Below, in pieces: positions 12,322-23,442 of a DNA stretch of 64,000 nucleotides. Source of the DNA: Hydnum rufescens UP504 (lineage: Eukaryota > Basidiomycota > Agaricomycetes > Cantharellales > Hydnaceae); assembly GCA_014904985.1 (NCBI GenBank), contig MU128932.1:181628-245627 (forward strand). Direction: 5' to 3'. A model generated the notes under the pieces. That model did not search any database. It saw only the letters and a list, made by a program, of their open reading frames with translations, and was not told where the DNA came from. The number at the start of each line of letters is the position of its first letter. Positions within the stretch are counted from its first letter, which is position 1. The position numbers were made by a program, and so were the translations under genes.

Positions 12322-13145
12322 TGTGTGTTGAGTGGGTGGTAGGAGAAAGGAGACGAGAGTTAGTTTCTAATCGAAATAGATTCCTATCGGCTATACTGTA
12401 GTATTTTCTGATGATCAACAAAAAAAAAGTTCTAATAAGCCATTCCTTATTCGGCCATTCTCTCAAAGGGGAGCTTTTTTTGTTCTCCCTCGGCGGGCAT
12501 GGCTCTCTCCGTCGCAGCTTTTGCGAACAAAGGCGGCTGTACCCCTGCGGCTGCCGCACCGTTCTCCGCGACGCTGCCAACGGCAAGGTGCCTATGGCAA
12601 CCCCGAATCACCCGCGAGAACACTCTTGGCAACGGTCTCCCTGATCTTGTCCCAGGGACTGCAGTGGGCTCGCAAGGAAAATAAAATAGTCCTCCCTATC
12701 GGATCCAAAACTACTGCCTATGTCGGCGCCCCATCGGAACCACCTCCGGACCTCCGACCACCGAGGGAAGATGCTCCCCGAAAAGCCACAAACAGTGCCC
12801 ATTGCCTGCAATGGTTAATTTACATCCTCCATAAAAGGTCCATCAAGTTTCAAACGGATGTTTTATTCTCGAACACCTCCCGCATCTGCCGCACTGCTCC
12901 ACGCAGCGGCAGGCCTTCCGCCGGCATTTGTTGGATGCGCGCAGCGATCAACACGCTCGCAGCCCAATCATTCTCGTCCCCCGCCAGTGGACTGCGGCTT
13001 CCCTGACGTCCCTTTCTCAAGCTCTGTCAACGAGATTCGAGGGGGTGGCGGACTTTGCGCGGCTCCGTGAGAATCTCCATCTATCCCTTTGCTTCTCGTA
13101 GCACCTCCAATGCTCGGCACCAGAGGCGGCGGGTTTGTAGCGGCA
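12322..13145. other. Spacer between the Cdc24-like and RhoGAP genes
   Basis: Presumed promoter and 5' leader of the Cdc24-like gene (12322 to about 12500) and 3' flank of the RhoGAP gene. A run of nine A's sits at 12420-12428. A minus-strand open frame at 12968-13243, one base out of register with the RhoGAP tail, has a Pro/Gly/Ser-rich composition like that tail, so the RhoGAP coding region may extend to about 12968. Confidence 0.4.
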
Positions 13146-16100
13146 TTAGGATTCCCGTCTCCGCCACTGGCGCCTCCTGAGGCTGCACGGAATAAATCCG
13201 CAATAGGGGTCACACCATTTGTCGAATGGGTGGTCGTCTTCATAGTCGCTGTAGTTCGATCGACCGTCGGGGGGCAAGGGCATCACTCGATCCGACCATG
13301 ACGTGCGTCGGCTACCAGACCCTGGCGAATTCAGTGAGAAAAAAAATCCTGTGCCTCCACCAGGTATATGAAGCGATAGCTTTGGAAGGGTGTGGGATCG
13401 CGAACGGTCTCTTTGATCTGCATCAGTCTCATCAGCCTTGTCCACCATAGACGTCGGTCTGGAAAATGAACTGGGTAAGAATACATCGGCTGAAAGGGAC
13501 GCATTCGTGTTCGAACGAGATCGGGATCCGAGCAATGCTCCTATAGTCCTCAATGACGCAGGCGTGCGTGGCCGTACCAGGTGTTCCTCAGACGACAGTG
13601 GGGTCGATGACTGTGATGAGACAGGTTCTGGGCTTGGGTTCGAACCCACCAGAGAATTCGAACGAGTGAGTAGTGGAAGAGAGATGTTGTGCATGTGCTT
13701 TGGTCGATTCCCGCGATTTCCATTGTTGTTGCTCAGTCGCATTAAAGAAGGCGACCGGCTCGCGACTGGAGTAGTTGATGACAGCGGGGCCCGTGGTATA
13801 GTCGAATTTGCAGATGACATAGCACGCGCAAGCTTCAAATCCATGGAAGACGGCCGACGGACGATGGAGTTTCGTCGTGGAGGCCTCGATAGAGCCCCAT
13901 CTTCTAGACTGGCGGGCGAAGACGCCGAATCCACGAAGATATCTTCTTGCACCTCAACGAGAATCCGCAGCACCGACGGGTTCATGTTAAGGCTGGGACA
14001 AAATACCAGAACTAGGTTGCTCAATGGCATCTTAGTCGTCTTGTAATGCGCTGCAGTCACTTTCAATAAACGGCATAGCTCCTGTAAGATGAACCAATTT
14101 TCAGGAGGTAGGCGAGCCAAGAGGCGTCGAAGATCCGCAATCAAGGTGTCCGCTGACGTTTGGAGATTACTACCAGAATCTCCAAGGGAATCAGTCTTTT
14201 CTACCATCACGTCTTCAAATTCACGAACAAGAGCGTGAGTTAATATTGGCTCGGGCACTGCAGGACCCAATGCCTAGGATGAGCTAACATCGTTCCCCTC
14301 CTTCAATATCAGGCCGACTCACATTCGCGAAAAAAGGCTTTAAAGATAGAAGAGACGCTATGCGGATCCAAGTCACTGGGGCTTGCTTGCCGTAGATCAT
14401 AATCAGCACCTAGAATAGTTTATGCTCAGAACAATGCATCAATGATATGTGTCCCATTCCTACCAGAATCAAACTCCGATCTCAATTTGGCTACATGGGT
14501 GGATCGCCCTGTGATTCTGTGCGCAGAGATAGGTAAATTCCAGCTCATACCAAGAGTCATGTGAACGTAGATCACACACCGGAAAATACCCTCTTCCTGG
14601 ACGCCCCACAACTCTAAATGCTGTATACAACGCACCACCAAGGCCGGACAATTCGTTCCCCTCAAGCGACCCTTCTCGTCCAGCCACGGAGCTCCACTAT
14701 TGGTGATTTTGGTCGCAGCCACTGCATCCGAAAGGTTTCTCCCAAATAGCAGCCCGCCACTATTTGAACTCGATGGACGCAGACATATAGGAAGACATAC
14801 TCCATAATCTGTCGAAGAGCTAGATGCCCCATCAATGTGTCCCAAAGGTAACGACGCATCCGAACTGTGGGATTTTGGCTTTCCATCACGTCCTCCTTCC
14901 CTGGATCCATCATGCAGGGGGCCCCCGAACCGCGGGGGACTGCTGTTATTGGTACCGCTCCATAGGCGCTCCACCCTATCCCATCCTTTGCGTCCGAGAT
15001 CTCGTGCGATGCCTCCGGCAGCCCCCAGCGCTGACAAATTGTGGTGGTGGTGGACGTGTCGAGGAGTGTGCTCCGGGGTGGCCCCAACGCTGACCGAGAT
15101 GGACTGCAGTGATCGGACAACAGGAATGGATGAAGCAGACGCCGCTCGGTCCCGAATCGGAGTGGAATCGAATCTACGATGGGCGAGAGACGCTGCATTC
15201 ATTCGGAGAAGCCGCGGCGTCGTCAAGGCTGAAGGGGAAGATCCTGTGGCTGAAACACGTCCCTTTTGATGACCTTTGGGAGGGGAAACGTATTCTATAG
15301 GTGTACACGATGATACGCCATGGCGAGATGTGCTGGTTTCGGAAGACCCGAGAGTAGGAAACTTGGTTCCATCACCAGAGGGAACTGAACCCTCTCTATT
15401 GCTGAGCTTGAAAGTTTCAGTGAGATCAGTTAAACTGATGCTGCGCCGTTGGGATGGCCCAGGGCGGCTGGTATTGGATAATTCGGAGATAGGTGCCAAG
15501 GGAGAAGATGAGTCTTGCTCATAATGCTCTTGCTTAGGACCAATAGAGACGATTTGGGCGGAATCAAGCGGTGCATCTCCTTGCTGCCGTTCAAACCGAG
15601 ATCGAAGGGCTAAAGGAGTGGAAGGTCGGAGGAATGTAGATAATTGAGATGCACTAGACACAGATTTTGTAGAAGGGCGAGGGAATTGAAATGCCATCTG
15701 AGGATGTCTCCCAGCCTTGGCATGCTCTTCAAGCGATGGATCACTGGGTCGGGAGGAAGGAAAGCTTTCATCACTTTTTCGATAAGTAGTTGCAAAGTGC
15801 TGTGATTTACTCGCGCGTAGGTTCGAGGGCTTGAGGGGAAGAGGTGGGGGAGGGGGAGGGGATACTGGGTTATTCCTGGAATAATTAGACTCAGATGAAC
15901 GAGGGACGGCGGTGGAAATCAAGGGTTGAGCATGAGGTGCGGTGGAGGGGTTGCGAGTTGAAGGAGTACCATCACCATCATCAAGGCTACGATTGTGATG
16001 AGACTCTTCAGACTTTGGAGCACGACCTGGGATCACACCAGGAGGCCCCAGAGGTCTCTTCATCCCCGGGAATACACGTTTGACACGATGCACACCATGT

Positions 16101-16204
16101 CTATCACCTGAAGATGATGTGGACTTTGATGTCAATGCCGTATCCGAAATTACAGCATTACCATCAGACCCGCCCGACGCGTTGGTGGAACCTTTTAACG
16201 ACAT
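13146..16204 (-). CDS. RhoGAP-domain protein with long Ser/Pro-rich arms
   Basis: A GTPase-activating protein for Rho-family GTPases. The first exon encodes about 540 residues of low-complexity Ser/Pro sequence with a poly-proline run, then the start of the RhoGAP domain: LWGVQEEGIFR, whose Arg is the expected arginine finger. An intron (14579 down to about 14516) leads to an exon reading ITGRSTHVAKLRSEFDSG. The next reads ADYDLRQASPSDLDPHSV and SIFKAFFRE, followed by PEPILTHALVREFEDVM, LPPENWFILQELCRLL and MPLSNLVLVFCPSLNMNPSV. This is a complete domain core (GIFR, KA..RE, PEPILT, N..MP..NL). The ATG at 16204 (MSLKGS) is preferred; an in-frame ATG at 16261 also exists. After DDHPFDKW the annotated frame gives an Arg-rich end, while the +1 frame stays Pro/Gly/Ser-rich to 12968, so the true C-terminus is uncertain. 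Being next to the Cdc24-like gene puts a Rho activator and a Rho inactivator side by side. Confidence 0.88.
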
Positions 16205-16657
16205 TTCGGAACTAGGTCGAGAATAGAAAACCAGTGTTCGGAGTGGATGGGCCAGGAGCATGCCTAGTTAGAAGCTGCAGGGCCCATTCGCCGACACAAG
16301 GCACAGGGCGATCAGATTTGGATGGCTACGCTGACGACGATGGGAAATGTCACGTACGTTACAGGTAAACGCCCGAGTACTGGAGAGGCCGAGGGAGATG
16401 GGACATATTAACGTATGTTAACGTCCGCTCTCAGCAGAACGGAGTAATCCGTAAAGCTTGTGCCTGCTCATGCCAATTTGGCACAAAGTCCGTGAGATAG
16501 CATTACGATGTAATCTACAAAGTGATATGGCTAGATATAGTTGAATGACAATAATATTGTTGATCCTAATAATCATGGTGAGACGAATGTACGTGGCCTG
16601 ACCAGAAAGAAATCAAGGTGAGAATGAAGGATCTAAATCGCAGTCGTATAATATATA
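16205..16657. other. Short intergenic region
   Basis: RhoGAP promoter side and 3' flank of the carrier gene. A/T-rich near 16520-16660, with no gene seen. Confidence 0.5.
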
Positions 16658-18257
16658 TCATGTTGATTGTAAGAGCTCCTTTACGAGTTCGTAAGTGTAG
16701 AATCTAGACAAGAAATAAGCGGATATCGCGAGGTGCGAAGGGAAAGATATTGAACGCACGAGGTGGCAATACTTGGCGCAACCTTGAGCAAATTGGGCCA
16801 GATGCCTCTATAGAATCCTGCCAAGCCTTCTACGCGAAAAATACCCCGTACTGGCATCCCAGGCACCGGTGTACTGGGGTCCAAGAGACTTTATCCCAAG
16901 AACTTGCATCTTGCCTGAAACAAACCCAACATGAGAGAGATCTTTTGGATTCAAAATAGGTCAACATACGTCGGATAGTGTCAAAGGGGAAGGTGAGAGT
17001 TTGCGATATCGATCCTGTAACATCACAAAGTCTTCAAAAACCCAAGAAACTGGTTGAGCGCAGTATTCGCACCAGCGACTGCCCCACAAGCCAGTTTCCG
17101 CCATGCAGGATGGTCTCGCCCAGGTGGGGTGAAGAACCCACGAAGCCATTCGTATGCAGCAAAATTGATTCCCTATGCAAAAGGAGCGGATAAGACTGGG
17201 CTCGAAGGAACAGCAAGATAATGATATGCACAACATAAGGAGCGACGCCGACCGCTGTTGGAACCACGCCTCTGTAAAGCGCTCGGACTCCTCCCTCTTC
17301 GCGCATGACTTTGACTGCCATGCCCCACATGCCAGGGATTTCTGGTGTTGCAGCACGTGACATGGCAGCAGCTGAGGTCGACATCGAGGCCGTAAGCAAG
17401 CTCCGATGATGACCGGCTGACGTTGTGACACGGGGACTAGGCGAAAGGGGGGCTGAGAGTGTTGCCGATGCGATCGATAATCGAGCCCTAGAAAAGAAGT
17501 TAAGAACTTGTCGAGGGACAGGGACGGAAAGAGCATGAACCTGACTAGATCAAGAGGATACGTTGTACCTGGACAAAATGATTTATTAACGAATAGCTAC
17601 GGCAGAGGGGGTACGTGTATACTCACTGACGGACGTAATTCCAGCCAGAGCACCAGCCAGCAATCGTGTTGGCGTGTCTAGTTGTCGTGCTCCATTCCCT
17701 GTGAAGAACTATGCGACAAGTGAAGGGGAATCCATCATCAAAACGTGAGATACTTACTTTCTTCAATATTTCGTATGTGCTGAATTGTACGGCACTATAC
17801 GGTACGATTCGGACGCAGTTGATGCCATTGCCTCGCAGAAACCCCTTAAGCCCTTCCTCCCGCCACATGCGGACGAGAGAACGCCACACCCCCTTGTATG
17901 GAGTCCCACCAGTGCGTGGCTGAACTTGCCTAAAGCGAACACTCATAAGACCCGGCGCTCAAGGGGAGCACAAGGAGCTTACTGGATGATCTTCAATCGT
18001 TCCAGGGGGCTTACGACCTGGCGTGATGTGAGAAACGAGCTTTATGATGGTTTTACATAGGGTCTTACAGTTCGTGAGGTTGCACCTGCAATTCCACCGG
18101 CAATAAAGTATGAGAAGACTTGAGAGGAAAAAAGGGAAGGCTGGGGCTCCTTGGGGGCAACCTGGATCGATGTCTGAGCTCCCTGAGGGATCGTCGAGGT
18201 CGACGCGGAAGGAGAAGACATGGATGCGAGGGACGGGTGTGGCTGATGCCAAAGCAC
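16658..18257 (-). CDS. Mitochondrial carrier (SLC25 family, YPR011C/Leu5-like)
   Basis: An inner-mitochondrial-membrane solute carrier built of three carrier repeats. Repeat 1: FSYFIAGGIAGATSRT, SPLERLKIIQ (the PX[DE]XX[KR] signature), then FLRGNGINCVRIVPYSAVQF and STYEILKK. Repeat 2: LLAGALAGITSV, TYPLDLVRSRLS, then LYRGVVPTAVGVAPYVGINF. Repeat 3: CGAVAGANTAL, TYPFDVLRRRMQ, then FYRGIWPNLLKVAPSIATS. The last exon follows an intron at 16704-16759 and reads FYTYELVKELLQST before TGA at 16660-16658; without that intron the frame would run into non-conserved sequence. The VRIVPYSAVQF and GVAPYVGINF pattern resembles YPR011C, Leu5 and SLC25A42-type carriers of CoA or adenosine-phosphate compounds. 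The substrate cannot be set from sequence alone. Start at 18257; an ATG 12 codons in is an alternative. Confidence 0.9.
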
Positions 18258-20223
18258 AGAAAGACAGTCAGTTCGGTGAAGTTGGAGCGGGCTGTGCCGG
18301 CCTCATTGGATATCCTGTGTTTTTTGTCGCACAGTTTTCCTTTGAGCACTGGGCGATACCCAGCTTCCAGTCATGCTCCTATGAGGCTCTGTACGGGTTT
18401 GGGCTTCCCTGAACCTAAAATGGGAATATATGGGTGGGTATTAGCCTCTGGTTCCGGATTTATCCCACAATTGCAAGGCTTCGCAATAGGCCATTAGCTT
18501 CACGATCTGGTCGATCGGGATTCGTCCCCAGAGATTCAAGCTATGCTATCAATGGTCTGCCTTCTCCGCTATGATTTTCTGCGATGCTCCGTTCCTTCCA
18601 GGAGAGGATGGCTCGCGTCTTATCGATACTAGTGTAACTGCCATGACTACGCCCCGAAATAGGAGTTCTTAGGCTTGCATTTGAGATCAAGCTGAACACA
18701 TTGTCTCTTCTCCTGTTTAAGGGTTTTTTGGATGTTTAAGCGGGAACACATCTGCAGGCTTCATAAATTTTTATGCAAAGAATGCTTTAGATATTTTTGA
18801 TGTGTTAAGAATGGATCTCTGTTGAAGAGGATTTTGGGATGCCATCTCATGATCAAGGTCAAGTTTCAAAGTTCTATAATTCTGATCATCTTCTCCTGCC
18901 AGTGAATTCATGGACCAAGCTTACTGATACAGCCTGGCTGGGCGGTGTTGAAAGATTCTACCAAAGGTGGAAACTCATGCGTCGGCCGACTGTGGTGGGC
19001 AGGCGGACTTCAGGAGAGCGAGTGGGTTCTCATGACTTTGACCAGAACTCTCTGGAGGAGAAAACAAAACCCGTTTTCTTTGATCATGAGCTGACTCAGC
19101 ATAAGGAAATCCCCGGTAATTTCCGTTCCTTCATTACACAATGGTACTTGTGCCACACCACACTCACACGACCTTGAATTATGATGAAGACTAGAGCCAT
19201 GTGGCAAATGTATGTCTCAGTCATTGACTCGTCGCTATATGATGCAGTCCGCAATCGGATGCAAATGGCAGCTGCCTGTTACGTCGGCAAGTGTCGAGGA
19301 GAGTTCTCTTCGTTCTACATATTTGTCCATTTTCCCCTAATCCTGGGGGAAAATGATATGCATGATAGTTGAGTAACCAAGGAGAATCGCTGAGTCTGCT
19401 GCTTTAAAATCGAGGTGCCTTGGATGTTTATCCGCAATCATAGTGGAACTGTTATCAATGTGGGGTCAGATTCACGCCCAGTGAGATTTTTGCCTATATC
19501 CTTAACGCTGGAGATGTTAACGGTACATAATGCAGTTACTGCACTTGGTGCCGTGGGCTTTTCGGGACTTCTATTCGGTCGGGCGTCCTAATGCTCTAAG
19601 GGATAGCCAAGAACACGCACCCAACAAAGGGGGCTCGACTGAGTCGACTCAATTGGGTTTAATCGGTCACCAACCCCACTTCATTCACCCACCTGTAGTA
19701 CGACTGCCCACATCGTGAAAGTCTTGCCATCCTCACTCCCAGGCTGGCAAGATCAATTCAAGCGCAACTAGAAGCTATGTTTTGGCACAATGGAACATTC
19801 TTCCCGAGTGTTCCCTTCTCTGCCTGATTATAACTTCAAAGTGGTCTTATCATCCCGTAGGCGTCCTAGGATCCGCTCGTAATCAACAAAAGACCCCAAG
19901 TCCATGGGGAAGTTGTTGACTCCGGAACTTAATTCAGTTGAACCGAGTGGCGGTCCCACTGGAAGGTTTGACAGGTGTGCACTTTCTTTCCGAACGTTTA
20001 GGCGCTGCTCGAGATGGCATCCATTTCTGTCCGGATAAGTCTAGTGCTTTAATGTTTTATTTCCCGTAAGGAGGTGTACGGGGGGTGTTGCTTTTATCCG
20101 TGGCCCCAGTATCAAAGTAGGATGGCCATTTCCTGACACATTTTTCCGTTGCTTTAAATCCCACCACCCTCGCTGAATGTTTCCTCCCGCAACTCGCGTC
20201 AACTACTAGTGGCCCCCAGGAAG
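18258..20223. other. Intergenic region, no gene recognised
   Basis: About 2 kb. Open frames at 18839-19177 and elsewhere have no recognisable motif and no clear exon partners. The region ends with a C/T-rich stretch (about 20160-20200), which is very similar to the sequence before the second RTA1-like gene (23390-23440) and is probably the duplicated promoter. Confidence 0.4.
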
Positions 20224-21615
20224 ATGGACAGCAACGACACAGACTCTTCTAGCACTCTGTATGGCTATACTCCTTCGTCGCACGTTTCCGTCCTCTTTGT
20301 CTTCTTGTTCGGGATATCCACCAGTGAGAGCCACTTGTATATTGTACGGTTTCGACGTGGATGACATCGCTACGCGGTGTATGCGCCAGTTGTGCATCTA
20401 GTCCAGGCGATACGGAATAGAATGTGGTTCCTTCTTCCAACAGCAGCCATGTGTGGGATTGGGGAGACCATCGGGTGGCTTGACTCTGGTTACGACTCTT
20501 GAAAGCTGTCACTGAGATCAAGCTGGATTGTTCCTAGATGGTCAGGGCGTCTGTGGTCTAGCAAAAATGTCAACGCAGTCACACCGTTCCTCATGCAGAG
20601 TTCTTCAACCATCCTCGCGTACTACATCCTCTTTCCTCGGAGAGACTTTGCAAACTAATCGTGCAATATTCTAGGCCAACTTTCTTTTCGGCCGCTAATT
20701 TCATAACTCTTGATCTAATTGTCGAGAGAGTGGGGCGTCGGTTTAGCTATATTTTGCCAAAGTATTGTGAGAACCCCTCTATCTTTAACTTCTAGAGTCC
20801 ATTTCGCCCTGGATTCACTTCGTGGCCTTAACATACAGATGCGGTTATTTTCATCGGTGCAGACCTCGCTGCCCTGACTGTGCAGGTTGGTACATCTGTA
20901 ATGGTCGGTGGCTTATTTCACGATGTTGTTTCCCCATCAGGCCGTTGGTGGAGAGATGGCATCCTCAACTATTATGCACTCTGGTAACCCTGACAAAGGA
21001 GGGCACGTAATGCTCGGTGCGCTCTCCAATATCTTTTCACTCCCTCACCTCGCAACCTGAGCGTCTCTCCTTTTAGCCGGAATTGTCATTCAACTGGGTA
21101 TGCTGGCACCCTTTGCCCGAGAATACCACTAGACCCTTATTCATTTTTTCCAGTGGCCCTTGTCGTTTACGTCGCATTCGCTGCTTCCTTTGTTTTCCAT
21201 GCGAGTAGTAACAAACCCGTGCGCCGGGCCCCACCGCCGTACTCGCAGGAAGAAATGGAGATGAAACCTGAGCCGAATTCCGGGCTAACGCCATCCATGA
21301 AGACTGTGATGTATGGATTAGCATTTAGTACGCTGCTCCTCTTCATTAGGGCGGTATATCGTACAATCGAGGTCCGTTTCGTGTGCAAATCAGCTGAATT
21401 GGTGCTGATGAGGCGATATTCAGCTCTCGAACGGATGGGGGGGACGAATTATTCAAACTCAGGTATACTTCAGTGAGTATGCGTATATGTCATCGAGCAA
21501 TGTGGCCCTAATATTTGTGTAAACTAACGTAGATGTTTGTGATGGAGCGATGGTGGTGCTGGCCATGTACACATTAAATATCTTACATCCGAAAGAGCTG
21601 TTATACGACTATTAA
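20224..21615 (+). CDS. RTA1-like seven-transmembrane protein, copy 1
   Basis: A lipid-translocating-exporter family (RTA1/RTM1/RSB1) membrane protein; yeast members are linked to resistance to toxic lipids and drugs. Ten exons are needed. The first starts at 20224 and ends at 20323 (SSTLYGYTPSSHVSVLFVFL). Then come IVHLVQAIRNRMWF, CGIGETIG joined by an intron to WSGRLWSSKN, TPFLMQSSSTILA joined to PTFFSAANFITL, YAVIFIGADLAALTVQ joined to AVGGEMASS, GGHVML joined to AGIVIQL, YRTIE joined to LSNGWGG, and finally CDGAMVVLAMYTLNILHP and stop TAA at 21613-21615. The product is about 283 residues. GE.IGW.GRLWSS, PTFFSAA, Q..GG and YRTIE..GW are the family hallmarks. All junctions are GT-AG and in frame, so the gene looks intact. 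A close paralogue lies 3.2 kb downstream on the same strand. Confidence 0.88.
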
Positions 21616-22144
21616 AGATGGACGAATTCCATAACCTCTACATGAATAAATGACCTTGCCATTTTTCTGCGTCTTGATATACTGTAGTGTGTGGCACATT
21701 GGTGCCCTAATTAATTAGTTCCCCGGATTGATGGGAGCTTGGAGATGTCCGGCGTAGCTTTGATTTGTGCCTGACACCTTCCTTGGTTGGTTGGTTTGAA
21801 TTCTCGTTTGTATACAGCAGTATGTGCCCGAAGGGGCAAGAACAGTCCAGATACATAATGAGTCAGTGCTTGGGGATTAATCCAAAATGTTGACTGGGGT
21901 ATCATGAAAGGGGGGGGGGATTCTGGTTTGCGTAAGTGTGGACCGGGTTGGGTTGTGAGGGAGCCATATTGGATGAAGAAGAGGAAGCATAAAGAGGTTT
22001 GATCGCATGCCCACTGGTGTACCAGATTGTTCAAGTATACAAAAGCTGACAGGGTAGGACAAATACTCCTGGGAGCAGTGTCGGACGGTCCCTTCAGTCA
22101 TGGAGGTGGGGGGGAGAAATGGGTAGTTCCAGCCCGCTGCCCCC
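21616..22144. other. Convergent intergenic region
   Basis: Shared 3' flank of the RTA1-like gene and the opposite-strand membrane protein gene. Contains a nine-G run at about 21911-21919. No gene seen. Confidence 0.5.
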
Positions 22145-22684
22145 CTACCGTCTTTTCTGAACGCCCAACATCATTATGCTTAACAGATCTACTCCAGACA
22201 ATCGTTTCGCGTCGACAGCACTCACCCCCGCATCCCTGGAGGCCACAGCTTCTTCTGGCCTGCCACGGGCGGCGCCCAAGCTGACAGTCGATGGGTTCGA
22301 ATGGATGTGAAAGTCCCGGTTCTCCAAGCCTGGACTCATAAGGGGAGCGACGGTGACGAGGTACAGGAAAACGGAAAGGCAGGTTGCGATGAGCACCGCC
22401 CCGAGCGGCGACGCCGATGCGAGCACATACTTTTTCCAACCTTCACGCGCGATTTTTGCGTGTCGCACAAGATCCTTATCGTCGTGAAGGTTTCCTGGGA
22501 TCAGGAGGATGTCAGTGGGCCAATACGACGCATGGAGAATGTCTGGATGAGTGGACGGCGGGGTTTCAATCGTAAGAAGGATGACTAGACAGACAAAGGT
22601 GTTAGCAATCATGGTTATCGCGGTAAGGATGCAGAGCCGTTTCACGGTTCCTGCTGACATCTCGTATTTGGTGGCGGCACGCAC
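22145..22684 (-). CDS. Unrecognised membrane protein between the RTA1-like copies
   Basis: A 179-residue open frame with clear membrane-protein character. A first hydrophobic segment lies near residues 17-40 (LCILTAITMIANTFVCLVIL) and a second near 94-120 (SPLGAVLIATCLSVFLYLVT). Between them is a polar loop of about 50 residues, and a soluble Ser/Arg-rich C-terminal tail of about 60 residues follows. I do not recognise the family. The frame remains open at the ATG and an intron-like segment (GT...AG) lies just upstream (about 22688-22730), so a short N-terminal exon may be missing. It sits in opposite orientation between two duplicated RTA1-like genes and was not duplicated with them. A fungal-specific small membrane protein is as much as can be said. 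Confidence 0.55.
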   Translation of the reverse strand: MRAATKYEMSAGTVKRLCILTAITMIANTFVCLVILLTIETPPSTHPDILHASYWPTDILLIPGNLHDDKDLVRHAKIAREGWKKYVLASASPLGAVLIATCLSVFLYLVTVAPLMSPGLENRDFHIHSNPSTVSLGAARGRPEEAVASRDAGVSAVDAKRLSGVDLLSIMMLGVQKRR

Positions 22685-23442
22685 CTCGAGACAAAAATGG
22701 AAAGAAGGCGCATGTCAACCGCACACCTGAGACGTAAAATAGATTTTTGGGCTTCGAAAGCTCCGCGTTGCTTTCACCGCATTCGCTACTGGCTTCTAGC
22801 GCTGGATAATTCGCGACTTCGCTTGTGCCGGACGACTTCCGCCGACTCGACTTGTGCTTGGATAGGCTCTAGGCGATAGATCGAGAAATCCATTCAGTTG
22901 GGGATCGGATCGGCTCGACAGGGCGACTTCCGGGCGACTCGACTCTAGGCAGGTTACCCTCTATATAGAAGCTAGGACCCGTTTGAATAGCACTCTATTA
23001 CGTCCTAAATGTATTGTCAATTAATACTTTGTGCGGGATTAGGTCATACGATTGACTTGGCCAGGCTTGGCCACCGTACACTATAATTCAGATGGGGCTT
23101 GTTTTTTTTTTTATGGTACGTACTTCAGGCGAACGATCGGCATTTAATGTAGATTCTTAGTGCCTCCAGAAAGTCAGTTTACTTCTCCCCTATTGCCTGC
23201 CAAATTTCCGCTTGTCACGCTGAATTCACTTATTGGATTATGATGTATGGTAGAACCGAAATTTCCGACTGTGACATGGCACTTACATGAGGCCACGGCC
23301 ATAGGCTTATGGGAACAGTAATGATATCAAGGTAGCTATTTATCGATAGCTGTTTCCCGGTCCACGTTTATCGGTCGCTTTAAGTCATGCCGGCCTTGTT
23401 AACTCTTTCCTCCCCCAACTCGCATCACTGGTAGCACCCAGC
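22685..23442. other. Intergenic region upstream of RTA1-like copy 2
   Basis: About 760 bases. G/A-rich and C-rich stretches with a T10-11 run at about 23102-23112. Positions about 23380-23440 match the promoter side of copy 1 (CTCGC...CACCCAGC before the ATG). No gene seen. Confidence 0.45.

Noticed and set aside
12500..13070. Plus-strand frames of 60-160 residues between the Cdc24-like and RhoGAP genes
   Set aside because: Low-complexity frames overlapping a GC-rich leader and the possible RhoGAP tail; no conserved motif.
13625..13660. A tRNA T-loop-like word (GGTTCGAACC) suggesting a tRNA gene
   Set aside because: It lies inside the RhoGAP coding exon in frame, and no acceptor stem, anticodon arm or partner B/A box could be found.
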